Of a stretch of 64,000 bases of DNA, positions 10,861-22,578 are shown in pieces. Under the pieces are notes generated by a model, which saw nothing but the letters and a program-made list of their open reading frames with translations, searched no databases and had not been told where the DNA came from. Location: NCBI GenBank assembly GCA_963681505.1, contig OY811976.1, positions 4,578,003-4,642,002 on the forward strand, in the 5' to 3' direction. Made by a program: the position numbers and the translations under genes. The DNA comes from Eunapius fragilis. Lineage: Eukaryota > Porifera > Demospongiae > Spongillida > Spongillidae. Position 1 is the first letter of the stretch; each line of letters opens with the position of its first letter.

Positions 10861-11215
10861 ATGGGGCAGGGGCCAGCGGTGGCGCAGGTGGGAGCAGCGG
10901 AGCAGGGGCCAGCGGTGGAGCTGGGGCAAGCAGAGCGTGGGCCAGCGGAGCAGGGGCCAGCAGTGGCGCAGGTGGAGCTGGGGGCAGTGGCGGAGCTGAG
11001 GCCAGTGGAGCAGTGGCGGAGCTGGAGCCAGCAGAGCAGGGGCCAGCAGTAGTGCAGGTGGGAGCAGCGGAGCTGGGGCCAGCGGCGGATCTGGGGCAAG
11101 CAGAGCAGGGGCCAGCAGTGGCACAGGTGGGAGCAGCGGAGCTGGGGGCAGTGGCGGAGCTGGGGCCAGAGCTGGGGCAAGCAGGACCGGAGCAGGGACC
11201 AAGACCGGTATCGGA
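10861..11215. repeat. GC-rich degenerate minisatellite
   Basis: Irregular 15-45 bp units made from GGGCCAGCGGTGGCGCAGG, GGAGCAGCGGAGC and GAGCTGGGGCAAGCAGAGC. Since most unit lengths are multiples of three, long frames stay open on both strands (alanine/proline/leucine-rich on minus, Q/A/E/G-rich on plus). I regard these as a by-product of the repeat and not as proteins. Confidence 0.7.
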
Positions 11216-11279
11216 GAGTAGGGAGGGCCCTCCTCACCCGAGTCAACAGCAAACAGATTCTCAGCTTCTTCTGCTGTGA

Positions 11280-12800
11280 CCTACAAGGGTAATAATATAT
11301 ATTATATAGATATAATGCCATGCATGCAAATCCTATGTACACATGCATACCTCTTCCATATCTTAAAGTAAAGAGTGAGTGGGAAAGTTGCTTTATATAA
11401 ACCAAAACTGATCTTATACGAGGGAAGGATTAAATTATTGGAACGGCCTCCCATAATAAATGTGTTGAACAAACCAACTATATACGCGGTGGTGGGGGTG
11501 GGGCTGAATAAAGACGGCCTGCATTTCAAATGGCTAGTATTTGCTGATATATCAGTGTGAAACTGCACACAATCATGTGTAGAGAGAGGCCTAGGGTTGC
11601 TGCCACTTTAACTTATGCATGGGTAAAAATATATAAACTACAATGATGTACTTGAGAACACAGGAATGTTCAGGTTTGCAGCCATAGAAATTTTAAGTCC
11701 ACATGCTGAGACACCATACATGGAATCATGCAGGAAGTTAGTTAGTCGTGCAAAGCATAAATCGCTTATCCAAATTGAAAAGAGCTGCATGTAATAGGTA
11801 ACTGGTTACAGCTGAAAACAGGAGAACATCATGGAGGATGATTGGTGGTCCATGTGCATGTTTTAGCAGCCATAGAAGCTAGGTTTTAGACCACACACTG
11901 TGCCACCATATATGGAGGAAGGGGCAGGCTTGTGGTTTTATGAATGCAAAGTTGCAAGATAAATGTTGACACAGAGAAACATGTTCACATGCCATGCAGC
12001 TGTAGACTCCTTGACATATGAACACATACATGGGAGGGAGGCAAGCCTATTTTTAAGAGCAGTTTTGTATAGAGAACGTACAGCAACTGATATAAGGATT
12101 GGATTGTGAGTTAAGTACAACATATAATTGTGTGAACTCATATTCCGGGGTTAGGGCCTATAGAGACAGATCCATTAATTTACATGCAGTCAAGGTCACA
12201 GCTGCAACCCCATTTGCCATTTGATAATCCTGCAAAGCATAATCTCTTAGTCAGAGTGATAGCTCTTAAAAGAGCTGTAATTGATTCCAGATGATGTACT
12301 GGAGAACCCAGGGAAGGATTGCTCCATGTTCAAGTTTGCAGCCACAGTATATGTGTCAAAGTTTAAGACCACATGCTGGGACACCACACATGGAATCATG
12401 TAGGAAGTTAGTTAGTCCTGCAAAGCGAGGCAGATAGATAGCTCTTAAGAGAGGTGCATGTAATAGGTTCCAGCTGAAAATTAGAGATCATCATGGTCCT
12501 GCATGTTTTAGCAGCCATAGAAGCTATGGCACATACTGGGCCACCAAATATGGTATCCATACAGGAAGGAGGCAGGCATGTGGTTTTATAGACTGTACAG
12601 CTGTAAGATAAAATATTTTTTACACAGAGAACCTAGGGAACATGTTTTAACAGCCATAGATGCTATACATCCTGTATGGCAAGGTTTAAAAGACACATGC
12701 TGGGCCACCATACTGTATATGGTATCCATTGACAGGCATGTGGTTTTATCCTTGCAAAAATATAATAGTCAACATTCACATGCAGACATGTAGTGTGAAT
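11280..12800. repeat. Degenerate tandem duplication, about 650-bp period
   Basis: No gene seen. Phrases recur in the same order: CATGGAATCATG..AGGAAGTTAGTTAGTC at about 11720 and 12385, and TTTTAGCAGCCATAGAAGCT at about 11862 and 12507. CAGGC.TGTGGTTTTAT appears at about 11926, 12568 and 12734. This indicates an old tandem duplication with smaller internal repeats of the phrase AGCCATAGA. Confidence 0.5.
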
Positions 12801-12949
12801 GTGGTATAAAAATCCCCTCAGAGAGTATCAAAGCTGGCAAGCATATACTCCAATGCAAATTGATCTGGCGTTATTCGTTTTCCTATCTCGCAGACGAACA
12901 CACGCACACGATACAATACATCGTTCCCATGCGTGTAGGACATATTGCA

Positions 12950-13294
12950 TCCAAACATTGCAAACACTCCTACCTCATAATATTTCTTTTCCTGCAGTAT
13001 TGGGCCTTAGCGGTCTCCTTCTTACTTTCCGCCGGATCAAGGCAGTATTGAGCCTTCGCGCTATCCTTCTTACTTTCCTGATCAAGCCAGTATTGGACCT
13101 TCATGCTATCCTTCTTACTCTCATGATCGGCTTTGTAGCGCTTCCTGTCGCAAGTCTTCTTTTTTTCATGCGCTTCTCAGTTGAAAACTGTCACGCTCCT
13201 CAATATCTTGCGACTCGCCAGCACAACAGTCGTCATTTAACTTTGCGATCTTCTTTGCACGATTCTTTTCTCTTCGCGATCGACGTGACGGCAT
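12950..13294 (-). pseudogene. Lysine-rich repeat protein, N-terminal remnant (inverted)
   Basis: Read on the minus strand from an ATG at about 13294: MPSRRSRREKNRAKKIAKLN, then a frame change, then repeat units ending KKDSMKVQYWLDQE, KKDSAKAQYCLDPAE and KKETAKAQYC. These match the 15-residue units of the plus-strand gene at 13877, so this is a decayed relative lying head to head with it. The frame change lies near 13170. Confidence 0.6.
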
Positions 13295-13876
13295 TTTGAA
13301 GAAAAAAAAACCAGACACGTCAAGCTTTTGGTATACAACCGTGACAACAATTGAATCTGAACCTGCGGCAGCAGGTTCAATATAGGATTGATTTAGGGTT
13401 GATGAATGTCATTAATAAAACTTAACTAGCGTCTGGAGGGACAACGGAGAAACGGATCGCTTATCTCTTTATCGCGGCGGAATGAGAGCACAACGATCTA
13501 CAGTTCTACGTTTGTTCCGTGTCATAAAACGGTGTGGTTATAGAGAAACAAACAATTTCCTGTTTCTCGTGCCCAGTCCAAAAATAATTCTCCACCGTCG
13601 TCGTCGTCGTCTTCTTCTTCTTCTTCTTCTTAGGAAGGTATAACTCGAGCTAGGAACGGTTTAGAAGGACGGGAATAGTACCAATCGCTTCGAAATTTAC
13701 CGGCACGTTATCCTTACTGTCATAAAGACACATATCAAGTTCTATTTAATAATGTATGTAATAGATATTTATTAATAATTTTAGGCAGTATAAATACTCT
13801 AACCTGCACTAAAAATATCTGGTGTTCCTATCGCAGTTTAGTTGTTGCTTTGGCTAGTGAAGTTGTTTTTCTAAAA

Positions 13877-14737
13877 ATGCCTTCGCGTAATCAAAAGAAG
13901 AGATCTAAGCAACGAGCGGAATACCTCCAAAAGCAAGACGTGAACAAAGCTAAAGCCCGAGCGCTCTACAAGGCCGATCCCGAAAAGAAGAAGGCCTCTG
14001 TACGCGACAGCTACAAGGCCGATCCCGAAAAGAAGAAGGCCTCTGTACGCGACAGCTACAAGGCCGATCCCGAAAAGAAGAAGGCCTCTGTACGCGACAG
14101 CTACAAGGCCGATCCCGAAAAGAAGAAGGCCTCTGTACGCGACAGCTACAAGGCCGATCCCGAAAAGAAGAAGGCCTCTGTACGCGACAGCTACAAGGCC
14201 GATCCCGAAAAGAAGAAGGCCTCTGTACGCGACAGCTACAAGGTCGATCCCGAAAAGAAGAAGGCCTCTGTACGCGACAGCTACAACGCAGATATTGAAT
14301 CTAAGCGATCTGCTAAAAGGTGGCGATATGAAGAGGACCTCGAGGAGAACCGTGCTGCTAAAAGGCGGCTATATGAAGAGGACCTCGAGGAGAACCGTGC
14401 TGCTAAAAGGCGGCGATATGAAGAGAACCTCGAGGAGAACCGTGCTGCTAAAAGGCGGCAATATGAAGAGGACCTCGAGGAGAACCGTGCTGCTAAAAGG
14501 CGGCGATATGAAGAGGACCTCGAGGAGAACCATGCTGCTAAAAGGCGGCGATATGAAGAGGACCTCGAGGGAAACCGCGCTGCTAACAGGCAGAAATACG
14601 AGGACAATTCAGCTGCCATTAAAGCATCTAAAAGGAGTCGGTATTGGAATGACCCCGCTGTCCGATTGGCTAAATGTGCTTCCGAGAGGACGCGGCACCG
14701 CAGGGGTCACAGCATGCACTACCACTACCACCCAATG
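13877..14737 (+). CDS. Lysine-rich 15-residue repeat protein, exon 1
   Basis: Starts MPSRNQKKRSKQRAEYLQKQ, then seven near-identical copies of KADPEKKKASVRDSY (13966-14280), then about seven copies of the related unit RRYEEDLEENRAAKR (14310-14600). It ends with YWNDPAVRLAKCASERTR and a histidine-rich HYHYHP. The result is strongly charged and probably helical; function unknown. I recall such repeats at the N-terminus of Helitron-like Rep/helicase proteins of sponges, an identification I could not check. GTATGT at 14738 is the best donor, though its phase does not match the best acceptor at 24826, so the junction is unsettled. The start is taken at ATG 13877, the first ATG after the conserved leader GTGAAGTTGTTTTTCT. 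The open frame itself runs on to a stop near 14761. Confidence 0.55.
13966..14600 (+). repeat. Two coding minisatellites, 45-bp units
   Basis: Seven copies of a 45-bp unit containing GATCCCGAAAAGAAGAAGGC, almost without differences, are followed by about seven copies of another 45-bp unit containing GAGGACCTCGAGGAGAACCG. The near identity of the first block indicates recent expansion or homogenisation. Confidence 0.9.
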
Positions 14738-14791
14738 GTATGTTATGGCATGTTGTATTAACATTAAAAAGCTGTGCATGCAACATTTGTA

Positions 14792-14872
14792 GAGCATAGT
14801 CGGGCGGTGTTTGGTCGGGGTTGTCACCCTACTACCTGACCAAACGCGGTAGTAGGGCCCGCACAACTATGT
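14792..14872 (+). other. Interleaved inverted repeats
   Basis: GTTTGGTC (14809-14816) pairs with GACCAAAC (14838-14845), and CCCTACTACC (14827-14836) pairs with GGTAGTAGGG (14848-14857). The two stems interleave, so only one can form at a time, or a strained pseudoknot. An outer imperfect pair runs from CATAGTCGGGC to GCCCGCACAACTATG. It lies between the exon and the large transposon; it may be a small MITE or part of a transposon end. Confidence 0.5.
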
Positions 14873-14962
14873 ACAGCACGGATCTGCACAAAACCATTCA
14901 CTTCACATGTAAAGCATGCAACTGTGTGTACAGTAGTATAGTGTCTATTGTTTTAATCTGAT

Positions 14963-14993
14963 CATAGATAGTATAATACATGGATTGGAAACG
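14963..14993 (+). repeat. Left TIR of the 9.7-kb element
   Basis: 31 bases, identical in complement to 24645-24675. It shares CATAGAT and GGATTGGAAACG with the TIR of the 1.1-kb element at 8310-9436. Confidence 0.95.
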
Positions 14994-15289
14994 AGAGAGA
15001 TTACGGAGTTTCATGCGCGTTTCGACTTCCGTAAACTATACAGCCTACTGAATGTCTACAGGTGTTATTCGGAGTGCACTTTCCTCTGTATTGGAGGACG
15101 AAGGGTTACTAGGCCTTCCCTTCTTGTTAATGCCGATAGCCTTTTTACAGTTCTGAGCCTTTCTTTCCGCGTTCTTTCTGGGCAGGCCCAGACGAAATTT
15201 ACGTGGCATTGGAGATCACACAATAGTAGAAGCTGCAATAGAAACGACCGCTTAAATGTTGATAAGCCAACTGAACAACCACTATGGAA

Positions 15290-15470
15290 AAAGGCAGTTA
15301 TACTCGATGTGTATATATTCAATATACATAGGGTTATACGCATTTGGGTATACTTCGGATATACACCATACGTATAACAGGCGTATAACTGATAAAACGT
15401 ATTCATTCCTATCAGCCGCCATGTGTGAACACCTCGAGATATACACACTTGTGTATAACTGACTGACATC
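15290..15470. promoter_or_regulatory. Left subterminal TTATAC/GTATAA repeats
   Basis: At least five copies of TTATAC or its complement in 180 bp, for example GGGTTATACGCA near 15332 and CGTATAACAGGCGTATAACTG near 15370, plus GTATAC variants. In plant CACTA elements such subterminal arrays bind the TNPA-type accessory protein; by analogy these are candidate binding sites. Confidence 0.6.
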
Positions 15471-15714
15471 GAAATACATAATAACTGCTGTTAATGATGC
15501 TTTAATTATTGGTTTTCAAAGAGCTAACTTATCGCATGAATGGTAAGTGCGTTCAATTCAAAAGGTAAAGTTACAGTAGTCGGATTAGGATATGTTAAGT
15601 CTCACAATTGTAGTAGTTTTACAGTCCGGCGAACAAACGTGAATTTCTACGTGTGTCGCATCATACCCAATGCTTCTGTTTATTGGAATCTTTGTCACTG
15701 TACTTTATTGCCAT

Positions 15715-18700
15715 CACATTACTTGTCTTACTCTTTTGGACAGATTGGTAATCAACGTGACAGACCTTCACCCCAGTGACAGTGCAAGAGGTCTTGTGAC
15801 AGGGTAGGCGTGGCTGCATCAGTTGAGTATGTGGCATCCATTTTGTCTATTGTGCATGGGTATGAAATTGGTGATTGGTTAAGCTTTCCAATGTGACAGA
15901 CCTTCACCCCAGTGACAGTGCAAGAGGTCATGTGACTGGGATAGGTGTGGCTACATCAGTTGAGCATGTGGCATCCATTTTGTCTATTGTATGTGGGTAT
16001 GACATTACTTGTCTTCCTTTTACGGATGGATTGCTGGTTGGTTAAGCTTTCCAATGCAACATACCTTCACCCCGGTGACAGTGCAAGAGGTCATGTGACT
16101 GGGGTAGGCATGGCTACATCAGTTGAACATGTGGCATCCATTTTGTCTATTGTACGTGGGTATGACATTACTCGTCTTATTCTTACGGACTGATTGGTGA
16201 TTGGTTAAGCTTTCCAATGTGATAGACCTTCACCTCAGTGACAGTGCAAGAGGTCATGTGACTGGGGTAGGCGTGGCTACATCAGGTGAGTATGTGGCTT
16301 CCATTTTGTGTATTGTATGTGGGTATGACATTACTTGTCTTCCTTTCACGGACGGATTGCTGGTTGGTTAAGCTTTCCAATGCAGCAGACCTTCTCCCCG
16401 GTGACAGTGCAAGAGGTCTTGCGACTGGGGTAGGCGTGGCTACATCAGTTGAACATGTGGCATCCATTTTGTCTATTGTACGTTGGGTATGACATTACTC
16501 GTCTTATTCTTACGGACTGATTGGTGATTGGTTAAGCTTTCCAATGTGATAGACCTTCACCTCAGTGACAGTGCAAGAGGTCATGTGACTGGGGTAGGCG
16601 TGGCTACATCAGGTGAGCATGTGGTTTCCATTTTGTGTACTGTATGTGGGTATGACATTACTTGTCTTCCTTTCACGGACGGATTGCTGGTTGGTTAAGC
16701 TTTCCAATGCAGCAGACCTTCTCCCCGGTGACAGTGCAAGAGGTCTTGTGACTGGAGTAGGCGTGGCTACATCAGGTGAGTATGTGGCTTCCATTTTGTC
16801 TATTGTATGTGGGTATGACATTACTTGTCTTCCTTTTACGGATGGATTGCTGGTTGGTTAAGCTTTCCAATGCAACATACCTTCACCCCGGTGACAGTGC
16901 AAGAGGTCATGTGACTGGGGTAGGCGTGGCTACATCAGTTGAACATGTGGCATCCATTTTGTCTATTGTACGTGGGTATGACATTACTCGTCTTATTCTT
17001 ACGGACTGATTGGTGATTGGTTAAGCTTTCCAATGTGATAGACCTTCACCTCAGTGACAGTGCAAGAGGTCATGTGACTGGGGTAGGCGTGGCTACATCA
17101 GGTGAGTATGTGGCTTCCATTTTGTGTATTGTATGTGGGTATGACATTACTTGTCTTCCTTTCACGGACGGATTGCTGGTTGGTTAAGCTTTCCAATGCA
17201 GCAGACCTTCTCCCCGGTGACAGTGCAAGAGGTCTTGCGACTGGGGTAGGCGTGGCTATATCAGTTGAACATGTGGCATCCATTTTGTCTATTGTACGTG
17301 GGTATGACATTACTCGTCTTATTCTTACGGACTGATTGGTGATTGGTTAAGCTTTCCAATGTGATAGACCTTCACCTCAGTGACAGTGCAAGAGGTCATG
17401 TGACTGGGGTAGGCGTGGCTACATCAGGTGAGCATGTGGTTTCCATTTTGTGTACTGTATGTGGGTATGACATTACTTGTCTTCCTTTCACGGACGGATT
17501 GCTGGTTGGTTAAGCTTTCCAATGCAGCAGACCTTCTCCCGGGTGACAGTGCAGGAGGTCTTGTGACTGGAGTAGGCGTGGCTACATCAGGTGAGTATGT
17601 GGCTTCCATTTTGTCTATTGTATGTGGGTATGACATTACTTGTCTTCCTTTTACGGATGGATTGCTGGTTGGTTAAGCTTTCCAATGCAACATACCTTCA
17701 CCCCGGTGACAGTGCAAGAGGTCTTGCGACTGGGGTAGGCGTGGCTACATCAGTTGAACATGTGGCATCCATTTTGTCTATTGTACGTGGGTATGACATT
17801 ACTCGTCTTATTCTTACGGACTGATTGGTGATTGGTTAAGCTTTCCAATGTGATAGACCTTCACCTCAGTGACAGTGCAAGAGGTCATGTGACTGGGGTA
17901 GGCGTGGCTACATCAGGTGAGCATGTGGTTTCCATTTTGTGTACTGTATGTGGGTATGACATTACTTGTCTTCCTTTCACGGACGGATTGCTGGTTGGTT
18001 AAGCTTTCCAATGCAGCAGACCTTCTCCCCGGTGACAGTGCAAGAGGTCTTGTGACTGGAGTAGGCGTGGCTACATCAGGTGAGTATGTGGCTTCCATTT
18101 TGTCTATTGTATGTGGGTATGACATTACTTGTCTTCCTTTTACGGATGGATTGCTGGTTGGTTAAGCTTTCCAATGCAGCAGACCTTCTCCCCGGTGACA
18201 GCGCAAGAGGTCATGTGACTGGGGTAGGCGTGGCTACATCAGGTGAGTATGTGGCTTCCATTTTGTGTATTGTATGTGGGTATGACATTACTTGTCTTCC
18301 TTTCACGGACGGATTGCTGGTTGGTTAAGCTTTCCAATGCAGCAGACCTTCTCCCCGGTGACAGTGCAAGAGGTCTTGCGACTGGGGTTTGCGTGGCTAC
18401 ATCAGTTGAACATGTGGCATCCATTTTGTCTATTGTACGTGGGTATGACATTACTCGTCTTATTCTTACGGGCTGATTGGTGATTGGTTAAGCTTTCCAA
18501 TGTGATAGACCTTCATCTCAGTGACAGTGCAAAAGGTCATGTGACTGGGGTAGGCGTGGCTACATCAGGTGAGCATGTGGTTTCCATTTTGTGTACTGTA
18601 TGTGGGTATGACATTACTTGTCTTCCTTTCACGGACGGATTGCTGGTTGGTTAAGCTTTCCAATGCAGCAGACCTTCTCCCCGGTGACAGTGCAAGAGGT

Positions 18701-19335
18701 CTTGTGACTGGAGTAGGCGTGGCTACATCAGGTGAGTATGTGGCTTCCATTTTGTGTATTGTATGTGGGTATGACATTACTTGTCTTCCTTTCACGGACG
18801 GATTGCTGGTTGGTTAAGCTTTCCAATGCAGCAGACCTTCTCCCCAGTGACAGTGCAAGAGGTCTTGCGACTGGGGTAGGCGTGGCTACATCAGTTGAAC
18901 ATGTGGCATCCATTTTGTCTATTGTACGTGGGTATGACATTACTCGTCTTATTCTTACGGGCTGATTGGTGATTGGTTAAGCTTTCCAATGTGATAGACC
19001 TTCATCTCAGTGACAGTGCAAGAGGTCATGTGACTGGGGTAGGCGTGGCTACATCAGGTGAGTATGTGGCTTCCATTTAGTGTATTGTATGTGGGTATGA
19101 CATTACTTGTCTTCCTCTTATCGACAGATTGCTGGTTGGTTAAGCTTTCCAATGTGACAGACCTTCTCGCCGGTGACAGTGCAAGAGGTCATGTGACAGG
19201 GGTAGGCGTGGCTACATCAGGTGAGCATATGGCATCTATTTTGTCTATTTTACGTGGGAATGACATAACTTGGTCGTACTCTTTCACACGGATTGCTTGT
19301 TTGTTAAGCTTTCCAACGTGACAGATCTTTACCCA
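15715..19335. repeat. 163-bp satellite array with higher-order structure
   Basis: About 22 head-to-tail units of about 163 bp, each containing TTAAGCTTTCCAATG, AGTGCAAGAGGTC, GGCGTGGCTACATCAG and GGGTATGACATTACT. Unit variants follow the order c-d-a-d-b twice (about 15990-17615, period about 815 bp), then shortened versions, so the array has a five-unit higher-order repeat like centromeric satellites. Edge units are more diverged, as expected with homogenisation by unequal exchange. Frames of 60-90 codons recur in every unit but are not conserved genes. Confidence 0.9.
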
Positions 19336-19671
19336 GTGACTGTGGTAGGATGCGAACTGCTTTATTGAGCTCTGTAATCTCTTTGTTCATTTTGACGCAT
19401 ATTTCAAATTTCATGTCCTACAGTGGACTAAATGCTGAACATAAAGTTGTATTAGTGACGTTTTTATCAATGCTAACTTTTCATATCTGTTTGTGTTTTG
19501 TCTTGTTATTGTTCAATATCAATTATATAATTTGCTTCAGTTTTTGTTTCATATTAATGAAGTGTTGTTCACTTAATGGAATAATCTGGTAAAAGTACCT
19601 TAACAACCATGCAGACTGCAATGAATTATACCTTTAACCAAAAACTTCATTTCATTTCAACATAACTGAAA
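19336..19671. other. Spacer between satellite and transposase 3' end
   Basis: AT-rich, with one plus-strand 80-codon frame rich in hydrophobic residues (LLFNINYIICFSFCF). No recognisable domain; probably untranslated sequence of the transposon. Confidence 0.3.
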
Positions 19672-22527
19672 TTACAATTGAACAACTGTAGTAAACAAAG
19701 GACACACAATATTAACAACATCATGACCACAATCAAATGCTATTGGTTGTTTCTTAGCAATTGCACATCTACATATTATTCTGCTGACTGGAATAAATGT
19801 TGATGGACCTTCTGGCTCAACATCTGTTGCAACAATCTTCAGAGGCCAAGAGACTGTATTTTCTCCAGGATGTTGACAGAACCATTTGACTTTAGCAAAT
19901 AGGTGTTTTGTTTGACTATGAACAGTAGTGATAGCTGTGTTTGGTAACTGAATGGAATGTTGAATGAAGAACTGAACTTCTCCAAATCTAAGAACTTTCT
20001 GTTCAGGATCTATTGTCCCACCTAGCTTTGGAAATATTGCCATGATTGTGCATGAACGCATTGATCTAGCTCTGATGGAAATCAAATGTTCTCCATGGGC
20101 ATGCAAGTCATAAAATTGTAAATGTGTTCGGCAAACAAATAGGGGGTGTGAAATGAACTGAGGATAAAGCCAGCTGTACACATTTGTGATGTTCTTTACT
20201 TCATCATCAGAAAAATAGTTTTCAAATATTCTAGGACCAATTGTATGAAATTTTAATTGTACAGCATTAATTGAATTGAGAGGACAGATATAGTTTTGCG
20301 CATATATCTGACGCTCATAGCCATCTGTTGCTGTTTGCACCAAAGATCCTTCTCCAAACAGACTGCTTCCTTCATCAAACTGAATATAATCAAGTTTGGC
20401 AGAGGTTGATGTGGGAAAAGAAATCACATTCTGATATGAAATGAACTTTTTCATCATTTGAAGCTCAGGAGAAACCCAATTATTAAGAAATGACTGCATT
20501 TCCATTAAAACGTTCAAATGGAAATACCCAGAATGACGAAATTGGACCAAAATCTAAAACACATTCCTTTATGTGGCAATGTAAATGCATATTAGGTGTG
20601 CATGATTGAGACCCATATAATGTTTCAAATGTTTGGCAAAAAAGAATCAATTTTTCATCAGCTTTCTTCAAGTCTTCCTTAGATATAGAGTATTGAGATA
20701 GAATAATCGATGCCTCGACAAAGATACTCCAGCATGAGTAATGTTCAGATGGTAAAATATTATGCAGTGCGTACAAGGAATATATATTTGTCCAATTTCG
20801 CCACTGATCTGCTGTTAGGCTGCTAAACTTTGATGATATTTTATTTGGTATCCTTCCAATGCCATGTGGCACATCCATTTCGTCAACCCTGTTTTGAATT
20901 ATGTCTAATTCATTTGATGTTAACAATCCCATTTCCTTCCAAATGGTAATCATATGTTTGGCTGTACCCAGATATAAATTATGCATAGCATCAACAACAT
21001 GTTGTCGAATTATGTTGAAGTATGGTAGTTTTACAAGAGCTGAGATCCTGACACCATACATCTTTTCAATGCGCTCCTGTTGAGATAAACAAGTTGCTTT
21101 ACCTAGAGCATTCACTGCTTCATTATGCATAACTAGAGTTCTTGGTATCCAAGTTTCTCTATTAAATCCTGAATAGTCAAGCTTTTCACCAAAACTATTA
21201 CATTTAAATGTTTTCATGCACTTGGAGCATCCTTGGGTTGATGTATGACCAGTGAAGCCACACACTTTTCTGGTTGCAGGAAGATCACAGGCTACTCCAA
21301 GAAGGCAGGCTCTAATTACAACTGGAAATGGATATGACTCTGGTTTGAAAACTACTCCATCCCAAAGGGTTAGTAAATCTTCAACCAATGGTTCAAGGTA
21401 AGGATTAAGGTTGTGGGGCTCGCTAGGGCCCGGTATGCATCCAACAACAATAACATTTTCTAAAAGGTACCTTTGAGAGCGTGGCAAGTTTAAAATAGTA
21501 AGATATAGAACACCAACACTGTATTGGACATGATCAAAGGGCTGGAACCAATCAACATTCAAAAGAAATGCTAAGTTATGAGGAAAATTCAAGAATGGTC
21601 TTTCCTGAAAATTCCTAAAATCATTCCACAAACCACCATCATAAATATCTGTAATACTCCACTTGACACGGTTCTGTCATTCCATGCCCTGCAGAGTTGC
21701 ATAAATCCAGGTCGTGACATTAACCTTTTAACATTTTCTATGATGCAATTGTAACTGTACAACTTTCTTGGTAAAAGCTTGTAAGATGACGAGCTTTTTA
21801 TTGTTTTGAGAAGTGATGCATTGCATGCAGCTTTGCGACTTTTGTGAGGATGATTGGGAAATTGAATGTATGTACAGGTTTGAATGGTATGATTTCCACC
21901 ACTGTACAAGGTATCACATTTTGGGCAGACACAATACTGCCTTATGCCTGCATTTGGTAGCATTGCACGTTTTCTTAATGAATAAAGCGACGTTGGAATT
22001 TTATCCCTTAAGCTTCTTAATATGTGGTTTGATGGGATCAATGCATAAATTGTTTCAATAACAAACGCAACAAGATAAAGAAGTGATTGCAACCCTCTAT
22101 CTGGTAAACCAAATTTCAGCTGAATAAAAGTCAAGAAACTCACCAATGTATTCACAAACGCATTCAGGCGCATTTCCTCAGGAGTTGTAGTGAGTTCTAA
22201 TTCAACGTCAATTTCAGCAACACTTGTGTCATCTGGAGCAACATCGGCACCTTCTTCGTCTCCCGGAAGAACCTCTACTCCTGCCATTTCCAAATCTACC
22301 TCGCCCGACTCTATGCCAAATATGTTCTCAGCTGACTCTTCCTCTGCGCTAGCACTGTGTGTTAACTCTGGCTCGGACTCAGCTCCTTCCGAGAAGGTTG
22401 CATTCTCATTTCGCAATGGAGTAACTTTTCTGGAACATACACCAGGTATTTTGTGTCTATAGTAAGTTGCTTTTGACACACTTTGATTGCATCCCATACA
22501 CACATACTCATTTCCCTCGCCGTTCAT
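19672..22527 (-). pseudogene. EnSpm/CACTA-like transposase (Transposase_21 / Plavaka-related)
   Basis: Catalyses cut-and-paste transposition of the surrounding 9.7-kb element. The N-terminus starts MNGEGNEYVCMGCNQSVSKA with a Cys/His knuckle (CMGC..YYRH), then an acidic linker and a Cys-rich CPKCDTLYSG region. The catalytic region reads NVDWFQPFDHVQYSVGVLYL, ENVIVVGCIPGPSEPHNLNP, CGFTGHTSTQGCSKCMK, DAMHNLYLGTAKHMI and GPISSFWVFPFERFNG, the standard landmarks of this family. The C-terminal part (VKWFCQHP.., TFIPVSRIICRCAI) is also typical. About 950 codons in all. Reading all of it needs two one-base frame changes, near 21665 (between SSGVLQ and IYDGGLWNDF) and near 20510 (just after FERFNG), so it is either recently broken or contains assembly errors. 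It is divergent from the accessory gene. Confidence 0.85.
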
Positions 22528-22578
22528 TTTTAATTATTTTTGCGCGCGAAAAATCCACGTGGCTCACAAAAGCTTGCA
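22528..22578. promoter_or_regulatory. Compact divergent promoter interval
   Basis: Only 51 bp separate the transposase start on the minus strand from the accessory-gene ATG on the plus strand, so the 5' untranslated regions must overlap or be minimal. It contains AATTATTTTTGCGCGCG. Shared, coordinated expression of both transposon genes is likely. Confidence 0.45.

Larger units (their letters stand above)
13356..14870 (+). mobile_element. Helitron-like element, 5' part
   Basis: The left end is placed at TCTGAACCTGCGGCAGCAGG because the same hairpin-forming start recurs at 56575 and 57950, in each case preceded by A and followed by TATAGGATT or close variants. A TC start after an A is the Helitron convention. 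Following blocks (CCGTGTCATAAAAC, TCGTGCCCAGTCC, TCGTCGTCGTCTTC, CTCGAGCTAGGAACG) are shared with 58080-58270 and more distantly with 4391-5648. No Rep or helicase domain is inside the window and no CTRR-type 3' end was found, so the class is inferred. Confidence 0.5.

Noticed and set aside
10786-11405. Proline/alanine/leucine-rich frame of up to 198 codons
   Set aside because: Open on both strands because minisatellite units are multiples of three; no non-repetitive coding part.
15945-19321. Many 60-90 codon frames such as MSMWLPFCVLYVGMTLLVFL repeated on both strands
   Set aside because: They recur once per 163-bp satellite unit on both strands with stops at fixed points; a repeat artefact, not a gene family.
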